In this document: in pieces, positions 34,373 through 42,484 of the stretch
How the letters are laid out: every line of letters starts with the position of its first letter
Position numbering within the stretch: the first letter of the stretch is position 1
Source of the DNA: Micromonospora fulviviridis
Lineage (GTDB): Bacteria > Actinomycetota > Actinomycetes > Mycobacteriales > Micromonosporaceae
DNA: 64,000 nucleotides
Assembly: GCF_014648395.1 (NCBI RefSeq)
Contig: NZ_BMRA01000001.1
Span: 810,521 to 874,520, forward strand
Reading direction: 5' to 3'
The notes under the pieces: model-generated
What the model saw: only the letters and a program-made list of their open reading frames with translations
Databases searched by the model: none
Told to the model about the DNA's origin: nothing
Translations under genes and position numbers: made by a program

Positions 34373-35116
34373 TCAGCGGGAGCGGCGCCGCTCCAGGAAC
34401 TCGGTCATCCTCCGGTGCTTCTCCTCGTCCTCGAAGAGCACCGCCTGGCTGAGCAGGTCGAGCTGCGGGTGAGCGGCCGCCGGGGCGTCCACCGCGAGCT
34501 TGGTGAGCCGCAGCGCCAGCGCCGAGCCCTTGGCCATCTCGTCGAGCAGGCCGTGCGCGGTGGGCAGCAGCTCCGCCGGCTCGGCCACGACCCGGTTGAC
34601 GAGCCCGATCCGCAGCGCCTCGTCGGCGTCCACCCGCCGCCCGGTGAAGAGCAGTTCCTTGGCCCGGGCCTCCCCGACCAGCGCGGGCAGCCGGTAGGTC
34701 GCGCCGGCGCCGGCCAGGATGCCCAGCCGCACCTCGGGCTGGCCGAACACCGCCCGCGCCGTGCACACCCGCAGATCACAGGCGTACGCCAACTCGGCGC
34801 CGCCGCCCAGCGCCGGGCCGTCCACGGCCGCCACGGTGGGCATCGGCAGCGCCCGGATCCGGGCGAAGGCGGCCTGGTTGATGGCGGCCAGCGCGTCCAG
34901 CCGGCCGCGTTCGCGGAGCTGGGCGATGTCCGCGCCCCCGGCGAAGATGCCCTCCGTCCCGCCGGTGAGCAGCAGCAGCCGGGGCCGTGCCTCCAGGTCG
35001 GCGCAGACGGCGTGCAGCTCGGCGATCAGGTCCGCGTCGATCGCGTTGCGCTTCTCCGGCCGGTCCAGGGTGACCACCAGCCGGTCCGGCAGCTCCTCGA
35101 TCCGCAGCCCGCTCAT
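34373..35116 (-). CDS. Enoyl-CoA hydratase/isomerase
   Basis: 247 residues of the crotonase family. FAGGADIAQLRERG (about residues 60-73) and ALGGGAELAYACDLRV (about 100-115) form the CoA/oxyanion site; GQPEVRLGILAGAGATYRLPALVG carries the Glu of the hydratase (PE) and an Ala/Gly at the second catalytic Glu position, so classical hydration may be weakened. It overlaps the upstream 3-hydroxyacyl-CoA dehydrogenase by 4 nt (ATGA), making a two-gene beta-oxidation-type operon. Confidence 0.87.
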   Translation of the reverse strand: MSGLRIEELPDRLVVTLDRPEKRNAIDADLIAELHAVCADLEARPRLLLLTGGTEGIFAGGADIAQLRERGRLDALAAINQAAFARIRALPMPTVAAVDGPALGGGAELAYACDLRVCTARAVFGQPEVRLGILAGAGATYRLPALVGEARAKELLFTGRRVDADEALRIGLVNRVVAEPAELLPTAHGLLDEMAKGSALALRLTKLAVDAPAAAHPQLDLLSQAVLFEDEEKHRRMTEFLERRRSR

Positions 35117-35970
35117 TGCTTGACGCCGCCTTCCCACGTGTAGAAGCCCTGGCCCGACTTCTTGCCCAGCCGGCCGGTGGCCACCATCTCCTCCAACAGC
35201 GGCGGCGGCGCGAAGCGGTCCCCGTACGCGGCCTGGAGGGTGCGGGCGATGTCGAGCCGGACGTCCAGCCCGACCAGGTCGGTCAGCTCCAGCGGGCCGA
35301 CCGGGTGCCGGTAGCCGAGCACCATCGCCTTGTCGATGTCGGCGGGGCTGGCGACCCCGTCGGCGACCATCCGGATCGCCTCCAGGCCGAGGGTCACGCC
35401 GAGCCGCGAGGTGGCGAAGCCGGGCATGTCGCGTACCACGACGGGGTCCTTGCCCAGCCGGCCGGCGAGCGCGACGGCCGCCTCGGTCGTCTCCGGCGCG
35501 GTGGCGGGGCCGACCACGACCTCGAGGAGCGCCATCGCCCAGACCGGGTTGAAGAAGTGCAAGCCCAGGAAGTCGGCCGGCCGCTCCAGCCCCTCGGCCA
35601 GCTCGGCGATGGGGATGCTGGACGTGTTGCTGCCGAGCAGGGCGGGCCGGCGGCCCTCGGCGTCCCGCAGCACGGCGCGCTTGAGGTCGAGCCGCTCGGG
35701 GACCGCCTCCACGATCACGTCGGGGCCCTCGGCCACCTCGGCGAGCCCGGCCCGCAGGGTGACCCGCTCGCGGTTCGCCGTCGCCGCCTCGGCAGTCAGC
35801 TTGCCGCGCTGCACGCCGCGCTCCCACAGCTCGCCGAGCCGACGCAGGGCGTCGGCGCCACGCGCCGGGTCCACCTCGACCAGCTCGACCGCGTACCCGG
35901 CGCCGGCCGCCACGTAGGCGATGCCGAGGCCCATGGTGCCGGCCCCGACGACCACAAAACGACCACTCAT
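35113..35970 (-). CDS. 3-hydroxyacyl-CoA (or 3-hydroxybutyryl-CoA) dehydrogenase
   Basis: 285 residues. The NAD motif FVVVGAGTMGLGIAYVAA opens the Rossmann domain; SNTSSIPI (about residue 115) and LHFFNPVWAMALLEVV with the catalytic His (about 137) and Glu follow. A helical C-terminal dimer domain contains GYRHPVGPLELTDLVGLD. It oxidises 3-hydroxyacyl-CoA to 3-ketoacyl-CoA. An AGGGACATCG leader precedes the ATG. It is translationally coupled to the following enoyl-CoA hydratase, together making two consecutive beta-oxidation steps. Confidence 0.92.
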   Translation of the reverse strand: MSGRFVVVGAGTMGLGIAYVAAGAGYAVELVEVDPARGADALRRLGELWERGVQRGKLTAEAATANRERVTLRAGLAEVAEGPDVIVEAVPERLDLKRAVLRDAEGRRPALLGSNTSSIPIAELAEGLERPADFLGLHFFNPVWAMALLEVVVGPATAPETTEAAVALAGRLGKDPVVVRDMPGFATSRLGVTLGLEAIRMVADGVASPADIDKAMVLGYRHPVGPLELTDLVGLDVRLDIARTLQAAYGDRFAPPPLLEEMVATGRLGKKSGQGFYTWEGGVKQ

Positions 35971-36137
35971 CGATGTCCCTTCGCCGCGGACCGGTGACGG
36001 GCGGGGTCTCCGCCGCGCCGGACGAGTCCGCTCGCTAGCTCCTGGGTGCGACCCTATGCAGGGCCGGCCCGCGGGGCATGCGTGGGGGCGCGCCGGATCG
36101 GGTACAGACGGCCGTCAACGCCGACGGAAGGATCGAG

Positions 36138-36425
36138 ATGAGCCAGGCACCGGAGAGCGCGGAGGGCACCGAGACCGTGGAGACCCGCGGCGACGAGCGG
36201 GTGGACCTGCTCCGCGCGGACACCAACAACGACGGGAAGACCGACGTCTGGGTGGTGGACACCGACGGCGACGGGAAGGCCGACCTGTTCCAGTTCGACA
36301 CCGACGGCGACGGCAAGGTGGACATCACCATGGTCGACATCGACGAGGACGGCACCCCGGACGAGGTGGTCGACGGCGACGGCGGCCTCCCGCCCGAGCA
36401 GACCACCCCCACCGTGCGGGTCTGA
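36138..36425 (+). CDS. Small acidic protein with DxDxDG calcium-loop-like repeats
   Basis: 95 residues, lacking signal peptide and membrane helix. From about residue 30 it has consecutive loops: DTNNDGKTD, DTDGDGKAD, DTDGDGKVD and DIDEDGTPD, spaced 12-13 residues apart, each with the DxDxDG pattern of thrombospondin-type-3/EF-hand-like calcium loops. ATG 36138 is chosen because GGAAGG lies six bases upstream. Calcium binding is inferred from the motif; a cytoplasmic calcium buffer or sensor is possible. Confidence 0.75.
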   Translation: MSQAPESAEGTETVETRGDERVDLLRADTNNDGKTDVWVVDTDGDGKADLFQFDTDGDGKVDITMVDIDEDGTPDEVVDGDGGLPPEQTTPTVRV

Positions 36426-36432
36426 CGCGTAC

Positions 36433-36460
36433 GCCGGCGGGCGCCCCGGTGCCCGCCGGC
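36433..36460. terminator. Hairpin between convergent genes
   Basis: GCCGGCGGGC (36433-36442) pairs perfectly with GCCCGCCGGC (36451-36460), 8-nt loop. It separates the DxDxDG protein from the convergent methyltransferase. Confidence 0.7.
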
Positions 36461-36461
36461 C

Positions 36462-37238
36462 TCAGGCCAGCCGCAGGGTGGCCAGGTAGTACGGGTGGTC
36501 CTGGTCGTCCACGTCGACCAGTCGCCACGGCGAGCCGTGGACCAGTTCGGCGAACTCCTCGACCGAGCACACCAGATAGTCGAACCACTCGGTGCCGAGC
36601 AGCCGGTAGCGCAGCCGCAGCCGGAGTTGCCCGCCCAGCCGCCCCCGCCGCCGGTTCAGCTCGTGGTAGCCGGTGTGCACCGGATCAGTGGTGCCGTACG
36701 GGTCGGTGCCGTGCGCGATGACCTGCGCGCCGGGGCGGGCCAGCGCGGCGAGCGCGGCCAGCAGGGCGGGGGCCCGTTCGCGGCCCTCGAACAGCCCCAG
36801 GTTGTTGCCGAGCAGCAGGAAGGTGTCGTAGCGCCGGCCGTCGGCGACGTGCTCGTCCACCGTCCCGAGCACCAGGTCGCGTACGCCCCGGTGCCGGCTG
36901 ACCCGCAGCGCACCGACCGAGGTGTCCAGGCCGGTGACCGGCACGCCGCGCTCCTGGAGGTGCAGCGCGATCCGGCCGGCCCCGACGCCGATGTCCAGCA
37001 CCTGCCCCCGCACCCGGTCCACGGCCCGGTGGTCGTACGGCTGCCACCGCTGCGGCGGGTCCAGGTAGTGCTCGGCGGGGGCGCCGTTGACCAGCCCGTC
37101 GTCACGCTCGATGATCTCGATGACCGGCCGGGGCAGCCGCCCGCCGACCAGCGGCCGGGGCCCGATCCCGGTGGTGACCGCGTACGCGTCGCGGATCATC
37201 TCGCCGAACACGTCGCCGATCGTGGGTTCCCCGGTCAC
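36462..37238 (-). CDS. Class I SAM-dependent methyltransferase
   Basis: 258 residues. Motif I is VLDIGVGAGRIALHLQERG (about residues 80-98), with the acidic GLDTS at motif II and TFLLLGNNLGLFEG at the motif IV region. The substrate cannot be inferred. The GTG at 37238 lies 12 bp after an inverted copy of the dispersed repeat, which replaces the normal 5' region. It is divergent from the F420/PPOX-type oxidoreductase. Confidence 0.83.
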   Translation of the reverse strand: MTGEPTIGDVFGEMIRDAYAVTTGIGPRPLVGGRLPRPVIEIIERDDGLVNGAPAEHYLDPPQRWQPYDHRAVDRVRGQVLDIGVGAGRIALHLQERGVPVTGLDTSVGALRVSRHRGVRDLVLGTVDEHVADGRRYDTFLLLGNNLGLFEGRERAPALLAALAALARPGAQVIAHGTDPYGTTDPVHTGYHELNRRRGRLGGQLRLRLRYRLLGTEWFDYLVCSVEEFAELVHGSPWRLVDVDDQDHPYYLATLRLA

Positions 37239-37250
37239 GGCGCTGTCTCT

Positions 37251-37297
37251 GTTCGCGACTGCGGGGCTCGCAGACCCGGCTCGCTCCTCGCGCTCAC
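37251..37297 (-). repeat. Dispersed intergenic repeat, copy 3 (inverted)
   Basis: Read on the minus strand: GTGAGCGCGAGGAGCGAGCC at the start and GCGAGCCCCGCAGTCGCGAA near the end, nearly identical to copy 1 across 47 bp. It ends 12 bp before the methyltransferase GTG, the same placement as in the tad operon. Confidence 0.9.
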
Positions 37298-37338
37298 GGC
37301 GATCACGGTATCCGGGCTCTCCCCGCCTGTCGCGGCCG

Positions 37339-37344
37339 TATCCT
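37339..37344 (+). promoter_or_regulatory. -10 hexamer for a leaderless transcript (TATCCT)
   Basis: TATCCT is seven bases before the GTG at 37352, with no ribosome-binding site between. Confidence 0.5.
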
Positions 37345-37351
37345 GAGCGGC

Positions 37352-37729
37352 GTGACAGACCTGGACCGCCTGGCGGCGGAGAAGTACGTACTGCTCACCA
37401 CGTTCCGCAAGGACGGCCGGGCGGTGCCGACTCCGGTCTGGGCGGTGCGCGACGGCGAGGCACTGGCGGTGTGGACGGTGTCGGACTCCGGCAAGGTGAA
37501 GCGGATCCGGCGCGACGGCCGGGTCACGGTGGCCGCGTGCGACGTGCGCGGCCGGCCGCACGGCGAGGCGGTGCCGGGGCACGCGACGATCAGCGACCCG
37601 ACGGGGACCCGGCGGATCCGGGGCCTGCTCAAGCAGAAGTACCGGCTGATCGGCCGGCTGAGCCTGCTGGGCAGCCGGCTACGCCGGGGCGAGAGCGGCA
37701 CGGTGGGCCTGCGCATCGTGCTCGACTGA
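37352..37729 (+). CDS. PPOX-class F420-dependent oxidoreductase
   Basis: 125 residues of the split-barrel flavin/F420 fold. KYVLLTTFRKDGRAVPTPVWAV is the family opening (about residues 11-32), followed by VKRIRRDGRVTVAACDVRG and HGEAVPGHATI. Small enzymes of this type in actinomycetes often use F420H2 to reduce diverse substrates; the cofactor here is inferred from family membership. GTG start behind a leaderless-type -10 element. It stands alone between the methyltransferase and bldC. Confidence 0.82.
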   Translation: MTDLDRLAAEKYVLLTTFRKDGRAVPTPVWAVRDGEALAVWTVSDSGKVKRIRRDGRVTVAACDVRGRPHGEAVPGHATISDPTGTRRIRGLLKQKYRLIGRLSLLGSRLRRGESGTVGLRIVLD

Positions 37730-37748
37730 GCGAACCGGCCCCGGACAC

Positions 37749-37799
37749 GATTCAGGGCGGCGGATCGTCGCTGTCGCGACGTCCCACCGCCCCTGATCG
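37749..37799. terminator. Long imperfect hairpin between convergent genes
   Basis: GATTCAGGGCGG (from 37749) pairs with CCGCCCCTGATC (to about 37799), and an inner GTCGC/GCGAC stem extends the structure. It lies between the convergent PPOX gene and bldC. Confidence 0.65.
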
Positions 37800-37823
37800 A
37801 ACGCCTGAGAAAACGTCCGGCCG

Positions 37824-38033
37824 TCAGTCCCCCTGACGCTGCTGGGGAATCTGCCCCTGCAGCAGGGCGCGAACCTCCGACTCGCGGTAACGGCGGTGGC
37901 CGCCCAGGGTCCGGATGGCGCTGAGCTTGCCAGCCTTGGCCCACCGGGTCACCGTCTTCGGGTCGACACGGAACATCGACGCCACCTCGGCCGGTGTGAG
38001 TAGCGGCTCTGGTTCGTGCGTTCGCGATGCCAT
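37824..38033 (-). CDS. bldC: BldC developmental regulator (MerR-like DNA-binding protein)
   Basis: 69 residues, essentially only a MerR-type winged helix: EPLLTPAEVASMFRVDPKTV, TRWAKAGKLSAIRTLGGHRR and YRESEVRALLQG. This is nearly identical to Streptomyces BldC, which binds tandem direct repeats cooperatively and holds back or tunes sporulation genes. ATG 38033 is preceded by GGAGGAGTGACCCCG; the upstream frame extension lacks similarity. It is monocistronic with a long upstream region. Confidence 0.95.
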   Translation of the reverse strand: MASRTHEPEPLLTPAEVASMFRVDPKTVTRWAKAGKLSAIRTLGGHRRYRESEVRALLQGQIPQQRQGD

Positions 38034-38292
38034 CGGGGTCACTCCTCCACATGTATAGACATCGGCCGGGGTCCCGCCGGCCGACGCGTCTCCCATGGTC
38101 CGGCTAGTCCCCGATGTCCGACATGGGCCGAACGGCTGAAGGTCCCTAGACGGACGGATGAACCATGCCCGATTTTTACGACTTTTATGCCGCAGAATCT
38201 ACCTTATTCGGACTCATGATCACGGTTCGTGATGCGTCAACTACGAGACAGTCTCGCATCGAGAGGGCTCAACCCGGGCAAACCCGGCGGCC
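38034..38292 (-). promoter_or_regulatory. bldC upstream region with palindromes and A/T-rich core
   Basis: A 259-bp gene-free stretch. It contains an unusually A/T-rich segment near 38165-38215 (TTTTTACGACTTTTATG), a perfect ATCACG-GTT-CGTGAT palindrome at 38219-38233 and a perfect CGAGAC-A-GTCTCG at 38244-38256. It probably holds the bldC promoter and regulator sites. No small gene could be supported. Confidence 0.55.
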
Positions 38293-39132
38293 CTAGTTGC
38301 AGCGCTCCAGCAGCTGCACGGCACGCCAGCGGGCGACCAGCTTGTCGTACGCCGCCGACGCCTCCTCCGCCTCGCCCCGGGAGAGCCCGGCCAGCCCGGC
38401 CGCGACCAGCTCGGTCGAGTCGTCGGCGGCGAGCGTCTCGTCGGGCAGCAGCTGCACGAGGCCGCCGTAGTCGAGCTCGACCACCGAGCGGGGGTGGAAC
38501 TCCTCCAGCCAGCGGGCGGCCTCCTCGACCGCCTCGGTGATCGGCGCCTCGCCGACCGACTTGCGCAGCACGGACAGCGCGCGGGACGACCGGCGGCGCG
38601 CCTTGGAGATCTCCGTCCGGTAGCGCAGCGCCCGCCGCTCCGGCTCGGTGACCAGGTGCCGCTCCTGCGGGTCGAAGAGCACGAACCAGCGCAGCGGCAC
38701 GCCCCAGGTGGCGATCTGCTCGTGCACCCGGGGCACCCCGTGCTCCAGCACCCGCGCCCCGCTGCGCCAGTCCTCCACCACCGCCTTGGCCTGGCCGGCC
38801 AGGACCGGCGGGACGAACGCGTCGGCCAGCACCGAGGGCACCCCGTCGCGGGCGCTCAGCGCCGCCTCGGCGACCCGGATCCGCAGGTTCCACGGGCAGA
38901 CGAGCAGGGTGTCGTCGGCCTCCAGGACGTACGCCTCCTCGGGCAGGTCGGGCAACCGGGTCCAGCCCGCGCCCAGCGCCTCGATCACCGCCGTCCGCTG
39001 CCGGACCGGCCCCTCCAGCGGGGCGACCGCCCGGCCCTCGTTGACGTAGCGGCGCCAGTACGACTGCCGATCGCGATCGAAGGCGGTCAGCGGCTCGTAC
39101 ACGCGCAGGTATGAGGCGAAGAGCGACGGCAC
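38293..39132 (-). CDS. Conserved actinobacterial protein of unknown function
   Basis: 279 residues, soluble, no signal peptide. It starts [33 protein letters not shown] and continues with [14 protein letters not shown] and [40 protein letters not shown] recall similar proteins in many actinomycetes without an assigned role. GTG 39132 is chosen over the extension to 39327 because the family-like sequence begins directly after it. Divergent from the dehydrogenase gene at 39308. Confidence 0.7.
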   Translation of the reverse strand: MPSLFASYLRVYEPLTAFDRDRQSYWRRYVNEGRAVAPLEGPVRQRTAVIEALGAGWTRLPDLPEEAYVLEADDTLLVCPWNLRIRVAEAALSARDGVPSVLADAFVPPVLAGQAKAVVEDWRSGARVLEHGVPRVHEQIATWGVPLRWFVLFDPQERHLVTEPERRALRYRTEISKARRRSSRALSVLRKSVGEAPITEAVEEAARWLEEFHPRSVVELDYGGLVQLLPDETLAADDSTELVAAGLAGLSRGEAEEASAAYDKLVARWRAVQLLERCN

Positions 39133-39307
39133 GGCGACGATCCTCCCACGAGACGGGACTTGTCCGCCGCCGCCGTCACGAGGCGTCGTGACGTGCGCGA
39201 CAGTACGGCTGCGGCCGATATTAGGCTCAGCAGCACCGGCACCATCCCGCCGGCGCGCCACCAGGTTCCGCGCCCCACAAGGGCGCACACCGACACAGGA
39301 GTCAGCC

Positions 39308-40390
39308 ATGGGCGTATTCGCCAGCACCGACGACCCGGGATCGACCGGTCACGAACAGGTCGTCTTCTGCCAGGACAAGCAGTCCGGCCTGAAGGCGATC
39401 ATCGGGATCTACTCCACCGCGCTGGGCCCCGCCCTCGGCGGCACCCGGTTCTACCCGTACGCCACCGAGGACGAGGCCCTCGCCGACGTGCTCGACCTCT
39501 CCCGGGGCATGGCGTACAAGAACGCCCTGGCCGGCCTCGACCTCGGCGGCGGCAAGGCCGTCATCTGGGGTGACCCGGAGCAGATCAAGAGCGAGGCGCT
39601 GCTGCGCGCCTACGGCCGCTTCGTGGAGTCCCTGGCCGGGCGCTACTACACCGCCTGCGACGTCGGCACCTACGTCGCCGACATGGACGTGATCGCCCGG
39701 GAGACGAGCTACGTCACCGGCCGCAGCGTGGAGCACGGCGGCGCCGGCGACTCCTCGGTCCTCACGGCCTGGGGCGTCTTCCAGGGCATGCGGGCCGCCG
39801 CCGAGCACGTCTGGGGTACCCCGAGCCTGGCCGGCAAGCGGGTCGGCGTGGCCGGCCTGGGCAAGGTCGGCAAGTACCTGACCGGCCACCTGCTGGAGGA
39901 CGGGGCGGAGGTCGTGGCGACCGACGTCAACCCGAAGGCGCTGGAGTGGGTGCGCGCCACCCACCCGCAGGTCACGCTGGTCGACGACACCGCGGCGCTG
40001 GTCGCCTCCGACATCGACGTGTACGCCCCGTGCGCGCTGGGCGGCGCCCTGAACGACGACACGGTGCCGGTGCTGCGCGCGAAGGTGGTCGCCGGGGCGG
40101 CCAACAACCAGCTCGCCCACGCGGGCATCGAGAAGGTCCTCGCCGACCGGGGCATCCTCTACGCCCCCGACTACGTGGTGAACGCCGGCGGCGTGATCCA
40201 GGTCGCCGACGAGATCGAGGGCTTCAACTTCGAGCGGGCCAAGCTGCGGGCCACCCGGATCTTCGACACCACCCGGGAGATCCTGCGGCTCGCCGACGAC
40301 GAGGGCGTCCCGCCGGCGGTGGCCGCGGACCGGCTCGCCGAGCGGCGGATGGCCGAGGTCGGCCGGCTGCGCACCATCCACCTGCGCTGA
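39308..40390 (+). CDS. vdh: Leucine/valine-type amino acid dehydrogenase (Glu/Leu/Phe/Val family)
   Basis: 360 residues. Catalytic Lys in [19 protein letters not shown] (about residue 80-95) and NAD motif [21 protein letters not shown] (about 180-200); [11 protein letters not shown] and AANNQLA are typical of branched-chain amino acid dehydrogenases. It deaminates valine/leucine/isoleucine to the oxo acids that feed branched fatty acid and polyketide precursors. CACAGGAGTCAGCC provides a clear ribosome-binding site. A strong hairpin follows the stop. Valine versus leucine preference is not determinable here. Confidence 0.9.
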   Translation: MGVFASTDDPGSTGHEQVVFCQDKQSGLKAIIGIYSTALGPALGGTRFYPYATEDEALADVLDLSRGMAYKNALAGLDLGGGKAVIWGDPEQIKSEALLRAYGRFVESLAGRYYTACDVGTYVADMDVIARETSYVTGRSVEHGGAGDSSVLTAWGVFQGMRAAAEHVWGTPSLAGKRVGVAGLGKVGKYLTGHLLEDGAEVVATDVNPKALEWVRATHPQVTLVDDTAALVASDIDVYAPCALGGALNDDTVPVLRAKVVAGAANNQLAHAGIEKVLADRGILYAPDYVVNAGGVIQVADEIEGFNFERAKLRATRIFDTTREILRLADDEGVPPAVAADRLAERRMAEVGRLRTIHLR

Positions 40391-40398
40391 ACGTCACC

Positions 40399-40427
40399 CC
40401 GGGGGCGGGCACTCGCCCCGCCCCCGG
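40399..40427 (+). terminator. Terminator after the amino acid dehydrogenase
   Basis: CCGGGGGCGGG (40399-40409) pairs perfectly with CCCGCCCCCGG (40417-40427), 8 bp after the stop codon; no T-run. Confidence 0.75.
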
Positions 40428-40692
40428 ACCGCGCCGGCTCGGGCGCCGGCGTTAAGCTGGCGATTGGGATGTTTCGTGCCGGTTTGACCGGTGTCATGGC
40501 CGGCCCCGGTGCCCACTCCTTACCGGGTACACTTTGTGACGGCCGGATCACTGCGACGCGCAGGGCCGGTTGACGGTAACCCGAGGTGCCGAACGGTGGC
40601 ATCCCCATGTACCGTAAGAGCCACGAGAGATGCCTGACGTCATCGGGGCCCGCCTTCGGGCTGCCCCGCATTCTGTGCGAGGGGGTCGAGCC
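40428..40692 (+). promoter_or_regulatory. Long 5' region of the DUF3073 gene
   Basis: 265 bp without a credible gene. It includes TTGTGAC at 40533, TTGACGGTAACCC at 40568, and a GTACCGTAAGAG stretch near 40609 that could supply promoter elements. Assignment of a single start site is not possible by eye. No riboswitch class was recognised. Confidence 0.4.
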
Positions 40693-40908
40693 ATGGGGCG
40701 CGGCCGTGCTAAGGCCAAGCAGACGAAGGTGGCCCGGGAGTTGAAGTACCACTCCCCGAACACCGACCTCACCGCCTTGCAGCGCGAGTTGGCGGGTGCT
40801 GGTAAGTCTGAGCACAACTTCGACGACGACTACAAAGAGTATGTCGACGACGACGATGAGGATCACGCGGACGACGACCCGGACACCTGGGTCCGTCCGA
40901 CCCGCTGA
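40693..40908 (+). CDS. DUF3073 family small protein
   Basis: 71 residues: a basic N-terminus (GRGRAKAKQTKVARELKYHSPNTDLTALQREL) and a strongly acidic C-terminus (NFDDDYKEYVDDDDEDHADDDPDTW). This is the DUF3073 pattern, conserved across actinomycetes and of unknown function. ATG 40693 behind GAGGGGGTCGAGCC is the obvious start; the upstream extension is not conserved-looking. Monocistronic, with its own terminator. Confidence 0.92.
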   Translation: MGRGRAKAKQTKVARELKYHSPNTDLTALQRELAGAGKSEHNFDDDYKEYVDDDDEDHADDDPDTWVRPTR

Positions 40909-40922
40909 CCTCCGGTCGCATC

Positions 40923-40951
40923 TGAGCACGCGGTGACTCCCCGCGTGCTCA
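40923..40951 (+). terminator. Terminator of the DUF3073 gene
   Basis: TGAGCACGCGG (40923-40933) pairs perfectly with CCGCGTGCTCA (40941-40951), 7-nt loop. Confidence 0.82.
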
Positions 40952-40981
40952 CGCATGTGCCCATCCAACGCGGCGCACCGA

Positions 40982-41038
40982 CGATCAGGGGCCTCGCCGT
41001 CCCGGAGCCACTCCGGCCGACCGGCAGGTCCCTGATCG
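40982..41038 (-). terminator. Long hairpin after the RiPP precursor gene
   Basis: CGATCAGGG (from 40982) pairs with CCCTGATCG (to 41038), with further GC pairing inside (CCGGAG/CTCCGG). It begins 14 bp past the precursor stop on the minus strand and probably ends the maturase-precursor transcript. Confidence 0.65.
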
Positions 41039-41051
41039 CGGACGCGTACCC

Positions 41052-41288
41052 TCAGCGGGGCCGGTTGTTCCAGTTGTAGAACGTCGGGATGTTCTCGAAG
41101 TGGTTCCAGGCGCACACCGCGCTGGCCCCGTCGCCGCCCGACACCTCCGCCCGCAGCAGGCGCGCGGCCTCGGCCTCGTGGAGAAGTGCGGTCAGTCCGG
41201 CGGCGGCCTCCCGCACGCGGTCCACGACGGGATCAGGGGCGGCTCCTCCGAGACGCTCAGGCTGCCGGTGACTCGTGGTCTCGGGCAT
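41052..41288 (-). CDS. Candidate RiPP precursor peptide with Trp/Phe-X-Asn core
   Basis: 78 residues. The leader-like part (residues 1-54) is helical and acidic, with LTALLHEAEAARLL. After a Gly-Gly-Asp-Gly region the last 20 residues contain C59-A-W61-N-H-F64-E-N66, then F70-Y-N72 and W73-N-N75, ending R-P-R. Aromatic-X-Asn triplets are the substrate motif of radical SAM enzymes that form three-residue cyclophanes. The ATG at 41288 has TTGGAGC before it and lies 32 nt inside the 3' end of the radical SAM gene, so the two are co-expressed. A very short gene in this position is best explained as its substrate. Related to the actinobacterial AmcA-type class as far as I recall; not verified. Confidence 0.78.
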   Translation of the reverse strand: MPETTSHRQPERLGGAAPDPVVDRVREAAAGLTALLHEAEAARLLRAEVSGGDGASAVCAWNHFENIPTFYNWNNRPR

Positions 41289-42384
41289 GCTCCAACACTC
41301 CCTCCAGTAGGCGGATCTTGCTGTTGCGGCAGTGCTCGGTCTCCGTACCGTCAAAACGCCCCAGCTCGAAGTAGCGGTTGGCCGCGTGGCCGCCGCCGCA
41401 GAAGCCGAAATAGGGGCAGGAGGACCGGCACGCCTCCACGCCGGTGAGGAACTCGCCCACCCAGGGCGTCCGCCCGGCGCCGGCCAGGATCTCGGCCAGC
41501 GGGGTGGTCAGCACGTTACCGCTGCTGAAGTCGCCGTAGTGCGGGTCGGTGAAGCCGGCCAGCTCCGGTGAGAGCACCACCACCGAGCCGTTGTGGCCGA
41601 CCGTGGGGATCGGGTCGAGCCGGCGGGGCAGCAGGTCGTCCGCCGTGCCGGCCAGGACGGCTCCGGCGTACCGCAGCGACCATTCGACCTCGCGCAGGTG
41701 GATCCGGGGATCCCGGCGCCAGGCGCCGACCAGCTCCGCCCAGAACCCGGTCACCGCGGCCGCGTCCCGGGCGTTCGAGCGGGTGTTCACGCCCTCGGTC
41801 TCCTCGATGTTGATCCCGAGCACGTCGCAGCCGAGGTCGAGGAAGTAGTCGTAGAGCTCGGTGGCCAGCCCCGGCTCCGGCCGGGAGACCACGGCCAGCG
41901 CCGAGAAGGGCAGCCCGTGCCGGCGCAGCGCCGCCACCCCGGCCAGGATCCGGTCGTACGCCGGCCGGCCGCCCCGGGTCACCCGCTCGCCGTTGCGGTG
42001 CCGGGGGCCGTCCACGCTCACGCTGACCCGGATCCCGTGCTCTACGAAGAACGCACACCAGTCGTCGTCGATCAGCGTGGCGTTGGTCTGGACGTGGTGC
42101 TCCACGGCCGGACCGAACGGGGCCAGCAGGGCCGCCAGGTGCTCCCGGCCGGCCGCGAGCGGCTCACCGCCGTGCCAGACCACCGAGAAGCGCCCGGAGG
42201 CCGCCCAGGGGTTCACCGAGGCCGCCACCGCCTCGGCGACGGTGGGCGGCATCCGCCGATCCACCGCGCGCAGCGGCAGGTAGCAGTAGACGCAGTCGAG
42301 GTTGCAGAGCGTCGTCGGCTGCATCACCACGTAGGAGGGGACGGCGGCGATGCCCCGCATTCCGGTGTGCGTACGCGCAGCCAT
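41257..42384 (-). CDS. Radical SAM/SPASM peptide maturase (cyclophane-forming type)
   Basis: 375 residues. The radical SAM cluster motif C27-x3-C31-x2-C34 is in TTLCNLDCVYCYLP. A SPASM-type C-terminal domain with further cysteines (EACRSSCPYFGFCGGGH and TEHCRNSK) would hold auxiliary Fe-S clusters. VVWHGGEPL and NIEETEGVNTRSNARD resemble peptide-modifying SPASM enzymes. ATG 42384 has GGGGGAGGG before it. It is followed by an overlapping precursor-like gene, making a minimal RiPP cassette. No exporter or protease gene is adjacent. The reaction, probably Trp/Phe ring to Asn beta-carbon crosslinks, is inferred from the precursor motifs. Confidence 0.9.
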   Translation of the reverse strand: MAARTHTGMRGIAAVPSYVVMQPTTLCNLDCVYCYLPLRAVDRRMPPTVAEAVAASVNPWAASGRFSVVWHGGEPLAAGREHLAALLAPFGPAVEHHVQTNATLIDDDWCAFFVEHGIRVSVSVDGPRHRNGERVTRGGRPAYDRILAGVAALRRHGLPFSALAVVSRPEPGLATELYDYFLDLGCDVLGINIEETEGVNTRSNARDAAAVTGFWAELVGAWRRDPRIHLREVEWSLRYAGAVLAGTADDLLPRRLDPIPTVGHNGSVVVLSPELAGFTDPHYGDFSSGNVLTTPLAEILAGAGRTPWVGEFLTGVEACRSSCPYFGFCGGGHAANRYFELGRFDGTETEHCRNSKIRLLEGVLEHARDHESPAA

Positions 42385-42484
42385 CAACCCTCCCCCGCCT
42401 AGCCTGAACCGCCCTTCAGGCTAGGCGGCGGTGACCACTCGGGTGAACCCCCGATCAGGTGCCCGGATGATCACCGGAGAGTGA

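Noticed and set aside
40428..40692. Additional riboswitch before DUF3073
   Set aside because: The region is long, but no conserved aptamer core could be recognised by eye.
41257..42384. Mycofactocin maturase MftC
   Set aside because: The mycofactocin precursor ends in Val-Tyr and lies with MftB and other genes; here the precursor ends in aromatic-X-Asn motifs and no mft genes are present.
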